Below are positions 35,286 through 39,642 of a DNA stretch of 39,642 nt, one piece after another. Within the stretch, counting starts at the first letter, position 1. Each line of letters begins with the position of its first letter. Source of the DNA: Bacteroidetes bacterium 4572_128 (GTDB lineage Bacteria; Bacteroidota; Bacteroidia; Bacteroidales; 4572-128). Under the pieces are notes generated by a model, which saw nothing but the letters and a program-made list of their open reading frames with translations, was not told the origin of the DNA and made no database searches. Made by a program: the position numbers and the translations under genes. Location of the stretch: positions 1-39,642 of the forward strand of contig NBLL01000058.1 of NCBI GenBank assembly GCA_002084355.1, read 5' to 3'.

Positions 35286-37738
35286 ATGCAAAAAAATTTA
35301 GTAATTGTTGAATCTCCTGCGAAAGCAAAAACTATAGAAAAATTTTTAGGAAAAGATTTTATTGTAAAGTCTAGTTTTGGACATATTAGAGATTTGTCGA
35401 AAAAGAATTTTGGAATAGATATAAAAAATAATTTTAAACCAAATTATGAAATTTCTCCTGATAAGAAAAATGTTGTTTCTGATTTAAGAAAAATATCAAA
35501 AAAGACAGAAATTGTTTGGCTTGCTTCTGATGAGGATAGAGAGGGAGAAGCAATTGCTTGGCATTTATCGGAAGTTTTAAAATTAAAAAAAGAAAAAACC
35601 AGACGAATTGTTTTTAATGAAATTACAAAAAATGCCATTTTAAAAGCAATTAAAAATCCTCGTTCTATAAATCAAGACCTTGTTGATGCTCAGCAGGCAA
35701 GACGAGTTCTTGACAGATTAGTTGGTTTTGAAATTTCGCCAATTCTTTGGAAAAAAGTTAAACCTTCGCTTTCTGCTGGACGAGTTCAATCTGTTGCGGT
35801 TCGTATTATAGTTGAAAGAGAAAGGGAAATAATAAATTTTAAATCTGTTTCTTCTTATAAAATCATTGGATTTTTTAAAATTTTCAATAAAAATGAGAAA
35901 AAAAATTTTTCTTTCAAAGCAGAAATTTTAAAAAATATAGATACAAAAAAAGCATCTTTTGAATTTTTGCAAATTTGTAAAAATTCAACTTTTAAAGTTG
36001 GTGATATTGAAAAAAAACCATCAAAAAAATCTCCATCTCCTCCTTTTACCACTTCTACTTTACAACAGGAAGCAAGTAAAAAATTAAATTTTTCCGTAAA
36101 ACAAACTATGGTTGTTGCTCAGAAACTTTATGAAAAAGGGAAAATTACTTACATGAGAACTGATTCTGTAAATCTTTCTGAACAAGCAATTCAAAATGCA
36201 AGTGATGAAATTATAAAGAAATTTGGGGAAAATTATTCACAAATTAGAAATTATAAATCTAAAATAAAGGGCGCACAAGAAGCTCACGAAGCAATACGTC
36301 CAACGTATTTTGAAAATATAAATGTTTCGGCAAATTATCAAGAACAATCTTTGTATAATTTAATTTGGAAGCGAACAATTGCATCTCAGATGTCTGATGC
36401 GAAATTGGAAAAAACAAAAATAATTATAGAGATTTCCAAATCTGATAAAAATTTCGTCGCAAAAGGAGAAGTAATTTTATTCGATGGATTTTTGAAAATT
36501 TATAGTGATTCTATAAATAATGATAAAAAAGAGGAAAAAAATATCCTTCCAATTATGAATTTGAATGACAATTTAATTATGGAAGAAATTAATGCTACAC
36601 AAAAATTTTCTAATCATCTGCCTCGTTTTACTGAAGCACGTCTTGTGAAATGGATGGCAAAAAACGAGATATTTTTCAATTGGTTTTAAAAAATAATGAA
36701 ATTAATGAAATAAAAAAAGAAGAAAATTTTGGAAAGGAAAAATCAAAATTATTTCCTACAGATATTGGAATGCTTGTAAATGATTTTCTCATAGAAAATT
36801 TCACTGATATTATGAACTATAATTTTACAGCAAGTGTTGAAAAAAACTTTGATAAAATAGCAAAGGGGAAAATTTTATGGAGTAAAATGTTAAAAGAATT
36901 TTATGAGCCATTTCATACGAAAGTTGAAGAAATTGATAATATTTCCGAAAGAAAAATCTCTGAAAGATTCTTAGGTATAGATGAAAAAACGAATAGAAAA
37001 ATTTTTGTACGAATTGGTCGCTATGGAACAATAGTGCAGCTTGGCGAAAAAAGTGATGAAGAAAAGCCTGTTTTTGCAAATTTAAAAATGGACCAACATT
37101 TAGAAACTATAACTTTTGAAGAAGCAAAAAAGTTATTAAAAGATGGAAATGAAGGTAGAAAACTTGGTATAGACCCAAAAACGAAAAAAAATATTTCTGT
37201 TCGTATGGGACCTTATGGAGCAATGGTTCAAATGGGTGAAAAGATAAAAGATGAAAAACCGCAATATGCGAGTTTGAAAAAAGGACAAAATATAAATACA
37301 ATAAGTTTAGAAGAAGCGCTGGATCTATTGAAATTGCCAAGAACATTGGGAGATTTTGAAGATGAAAAAGTTGTAATTGGAATTGGTCGTTTTGGTGCTT
37401 ATGTTAAACATAATAATCAGTTTGTTTCTTTGAAAAAAACCGATGATCCTCTTAAAATTAATTTAGTTCATGCAATTGAATTGATTAAAGAAAAAAGAGA
37501 AAAAGAGAAAAAGAAAATTATAAAAACTTTTGAAAACGAGGATTTAAAAATAATTTATGACAGATGGAAAAACCCTTGTATTTTGTATAAAAAGAAATAT
37601 TTTCGTTTGCAAAAAGATTCTGATTTTAAAAATTTAAGTTTAGACGAATGTTTAAAAATTGTTGGTGCTGATAAAAAACTTGCAAAAAATAATAAAAAGA
37701 AAGTTGTTAAAAAAAGAAAAACAAGGAAAAAATCGTAA
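35286..37738 (+). pseudogene. topA: DNA topoisomerase I, split by an internal deletion and frameshift
   Basis: Type IA topoisomerase relaxing negative supercoils. ATG 35286 gives MQKNLVIVESPAKAKTIEKFLG, the Toprim start; the ORF-track TTG start is upstream. Toprim acidic triad in WLASDEDREGEAIAWHLSE; LSAGRVQSVAVRIIVERE; the catalytic Tyr is in KGKITYMRTDSVNLS; GAQEAHEAIRPT follows. The first frame ends after HLPRFTEARLVK. The second starts DGKKRDIFQLVLKN and runs through KLFPTDIGMLVNDFLIENF, C-terminal Topo_C repeats (FVRIGRYGTIVQLGEK, SVRMGPYGAMVQMGEK, IGIGRFGAYVKHNNQF) and a lysine-rich tail. About 36 residues containing the invariant LEELGIGRPSTYAPTI stretch are missing near 36650 (about 110 nt, frame lost). 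Sole topA seen here; truly losing it would be surprising. Confidence 0.92.
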
Positions 37739-37768
37739 TTTTTTTTTTATAATTTAAATTATAAATTT

Positions 37769-38742
37769 ATGTTGCAAAGAGAGTTATATTCTGAAAACAT
37801 TGCTATGGAAGATAAAGATTTTAATTTTCATAAATTATATTTTTTGAAATCTTTGCGTACTTCCCCAAAAAGCAAAAATAAATATAAAAGGTCTTTATTA
37901 TCTCCTTTGCGTTATGCCGGAGGTAAAAGTCTTGCTGTAGGAATAATTTTAGAATTAATTCCAAATGATGTAAAAAAATTATTTCACCTTTTTTTGGCGG
38001 TGGTTCTTTGGAAATTGCTTGCTCCAGTGGAGCAAAAATTAAAGTTATTGGTTTTGATATTTTTGATATTCTTGTAAATTATTGGAAGATTCAAATTTCA
38101 AAACCAGAAGAATTAGCAAAAATTTTATCAAATTTTACAGCAACAAAAGAAAGTTTTAAAGAGATAAAAGAAGTTTTAAAGAACCACTGGAAAAAAATTA
38201 AAATGATTGAAAATAAAATAGAATTAGCTGCTCATTATTATTTCAATCATAATACGTCTTACGGTCCTGGTTTTTTAAGTTGGCCATCATCTGTTTATGT
38301 ACAAGAAAAAAGATATAAATCTATGGTTGAAAAAGTTAGGAAAACTAAATTAGAAAATTTAGAAGTTAATTGTGATTCTTTTGAAAATGTATTTCCAAAA
38401 TATGAAAACGATTTTTTTTATTGCGACCCACCGTATTTTTTAGAAGGAGACAGCAAAATGTTCAAAGGAATTTATCCACAAAGAAATTTTCCAATTCATC
38501 ATAACAATTTCAATCATAAAAAACTAAGAAATTTACTTTTAAATCATAAAGGAAAATTTATATTATCTTATAATGATTGCTCGACAATTAGAGAATGGTA
38601 CAAAGATTTTAATTTTATAGATGTTTCTTGGCAATATACTATGGGACAAGGAGAAACACGAATTGGAAAAAATAGGATAAATAATAATGTTAATCATGTT
38701 AAAAAATCTCACGAAATTTTAATTTTAAATTATAAATTATGA
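37769..38742 (+). pseudogene. DNA adenine methyltransferase (D12 class), one-base frameshift
   Basis: N6-adenine methylase of the Dam/MethyltransfD12 family. LLSPLRYAGGKSLAVGIILELIPNDVKK is the SAM-binding start. One A missing from the run of seven at about 37971 throws the frame; restoring it gives KKIISPFFGGGSLEIACSSG (motif I, FFGGGS). The downstream ORF then has the catalytic NDFFYCDPPYFLEGD (motif IV, DPPY) and ILSYNDCSTIREWY. It is not the house-keeping GATC methylase by any evidence I have; pairing with the next gene suggests a restriction-modification module. Stop and possible downstream starts nearly overlap. Confidence 0.85.
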
Positions 38743-38755
38743 GAAAAAAAAATCG

Positions 38756-39177
38756 ATGTCCAGTGAAAAAGCAAAAAATGTAAGAGCAAAAGGACATCTT
38801 AGAACATTTCTAAACAAAGCTATGTTTAACGGTGGAGAAGTTGATTATTTAACAGTAAAACATAATAATTTATTTCATATTTTTTATTGTAAAGATGTGA
38901 TAAATGTATTTGGAGATAATCTTGAAATTTGTAATTCGAAAGCAAGAAAGGGACGAACAAATGAAACTTCAGAACAAAAAGTTTTGTTCAAATATAATGG
39001 AAAAATTTAGGAGAGCTTGAAATAAGAAATAGCAATTATAATCATTTCAGAGAGGTTTTATTTGTTATGAATAAAATTAAGGTTTTGGAATTGTTATTTG
39101 AAAAAATTAAAATTGTGGAAAATTTTAATGATAAAGTTTTACTTTATGGAGCAAGCAATAAAAGATTTAAAAAATAA
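38756..39177 (+). pseudogene. Candidate restriction endonuclease partner, one-base frameshift
   Basis: 13 nt after the methylase. Reads MSSEKAKNVRAKGHLRTFLNKAMFNGGEVDYLTVKHNN and stops after FKYNGKI. One more A in the five-A run at about 39005 gives GKNLGELEIRNSNYNHFREVLFVMNKIKVLELLF and an end at 39177. The corrected length is about 140 aa, short for a type II enzyme, so it may be an N-terminally reduced remnant. NLGELEIR resembles a nuclease core strand (ExExR). The RM assignment is by context only; I do not recognise the family. Confidence 0.5.
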
Positions 39178-39192
39178 AAATTATATATTTTT

Positions 39193-39429
39193 TGACATCA
39201 AATATTGGTGTTGAAAAAAAAACCTCCAATGTTAAAATATTAAAAAAATTTTTTTTCAAAAAAACGCCGAAACTTTAATATTTTTTAATTTCAATTAAAA
39301 AAAATTTTTTTCAAAAATCGTCCAAAATTTTAATATTTTTCGACAAAACAACATTGGAGGTTTTTTTTTTAACCTCCAATGTTTCGACATCAAACATTGG
39401 TGTTCAAAAAAAAACCTCCAATGTTAAAA
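39193..39429. repeat. Direct ~45-bp repeats carrying ACATTGG/CCAATGT hairpins
   Basis: GACATCAAATATTGGTGTTG followed by A-run and CCTCCAATGTTAAAA occurs at about 39194-39237, and again, nearly identical (GACATCAAACATTGGTGTTC), at about 39386-39429. Each can fold as AACATTGG/CCAATGTT. The perfect hairpin at 39350-39383 between them uses the same stem. Confidence 0.7.
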
Positions 39430-39530
39430 AAATTTTTTTTTTCAAAAATCGTCCAAAATTTTAACATTTTATAATTTCAAAATAAAAAAAATTTTTTCAA
39501 AAAATGACCAAAATTTTAATATTTCTTATA
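39238..39530. repeat. Array 6: scattered ~55-bp family units, mixed cores
   Basis: Units with cores ACGCCG, TCGTCC (twice) and ATGACC between TTTTTTCAAAAA and AAAATTTTAA. Less uniform than the arrays upstream and interrupted by the ACATTGG hairpins. Confidence 0.7.
39350..39383. terminator. Hairpin AACATTGGAGGTT / AACCTCCAATGTT
   Basis: A perfect 13-bp stem with T8 loop, same sequence type as the hairpin at 24700-24731. It may terminate the methylase/endonuclease transcript. Confidence 0.65.
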
Positions 39531-39542
39531 ATTAAAAACCAT

Positions 39543-39580
39543 ATGCGTCAAGCGTCCACGCCATAGCCGTCAGTCTAAGG
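39543..39580. other. GC-rich islet of unknown nature at the window edge
   Basis: GCGTCAAGCGTCCACGCC, then ATAGCCGTCAGTCTAAGG: over half G+C in a region that is otherwise about 15-20%. No tRNA fold. The short open frames on either strand (for example LRLTAMAWTLDAYG on the minus strand) are too short to call. It might be the edge of a foreign or structural RNA element lying beyond the window. Confidence 0.4.
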
Positions 39581-39642
39581 AATAAATTATTGATTTTAAG
39601 GCAATTATAATTCTTTTTTTTGATATAAAAAATAATATTTTA

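Noticed and set aside
236-37738. Reading the internal gaps as introns, inteins, translational bypass or programmed frameshifting
   Set aside because: Those mechanisms involve extra DNA or a shift at a fixed site. Here conserved coding sequence is absent from the DNA itself, and the joins share no obvious common motif.
37769-38742. Stop-codon reassignment as a general explanation for broken genes
   Set aside because: Most breaks change frame rather than adding in-frame stops, and TAA/TGA end conserved genes (TGA in the methylase, TAA in clpP, clpX, era) at the expected places.

Overview
The window is about 39.6 kb of very AT-rich DNA with the hallmarks of a Bacteroidota chromosome. These are a PorP/SprF-type outer-membrane protein, a TonB-receptor-like OMP_b-brl barrel, a DivIC/FtsB protein, a fused LeuC-LeuD-like dehydratase, a C69 dipeptidase, a DUF4369-thioredoxin protein, and repeated promoters that match the Bacteroidota -7 element TAnnTTTG (mostly TATTTTTG). 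No rRNA, integrase, phage or complete IS was seen. I cannot name the genus. The composition and long low-complexity spacers fit a host-associated or uncultured lineage, which is an inference.

Layout. 1-2.1 kb: tRNA-Arg(ACG) on the minus strand and a broken leuCD-like gene. 2.3-3.9 kb (minus): divIC and pgk. 4.0-6.9 kb (plus): clpP-clpX and a sugar nucleotidyltransferase. 6.9-7.5 kb: tandem array 1. 7.6-10.7 kb: anmK (minus), then era and a secreted TlpA-like protein (plus). 10.9-13 kb (minus): a broken ChaN-like lipoprotein gene and a secreted phytase/esterase-like protein. 13.1-14.5 kb: broken gltX. 14.5-15.45 kb: tandem array 2. 15.5-18.2 kb: glycosyltransferase 9, a frameshifted DUF4160/DUF2442 pair, asd. 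18.2-21.5 kb: an Hpt protein and a 987-aa ABC transporter. 21.7-24.5 kb: broken C69 dipeptidase, ruvX, def. 24.5-28.4 kb: array 3, a secreted-protein gene with an early stop, purH, a 3-hydroxyacyl-CoA dehydrogenase. 28.5-33 kb: a small transcription unit, broken porP, a large OMP. 33-35.2 kb: spacer with inverted repeats and two paralogous PD-(D/E)XK-like genes. 35.3-39.2 kb: broken topA, then a frameshifted adenine methylase plus a possible partner endonuclease gene. 39.2-39.6 kb: hairpins, array units and a GC-rich islet.

The most striking property is shared by many genes. At least ten otherwise well-conserved genes lack one compact internal block of roughly 30-110 nt, often the most conserved motif of the family, while both flanks are intact. 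About a third of the losses keep the reading frame and two thirds break it, as expected if frame is not selected. Essential genes (gltX, topA) are affected. A separate class of single-base homopolymer frameshifts hits four small accessory genes. An assembly or consensus artefact is the leading explanation; very recent genome decay or some unusual rearrangement is the alternative. Read mapping would decide.

The second notable property is a family of about 50-57 bp AT-rich tandem repeats lying mostly at gene 3' ends. All share an A-tract/short core/T-tract/TTTTTGAAAAAA design, but the core (TTGGCGA, TTGACG, GGACGA, TTGGA, GAGTGA) is constant within an array and differs between arrays. Family assignments and expected lengths come from memory of the families; no search was run.
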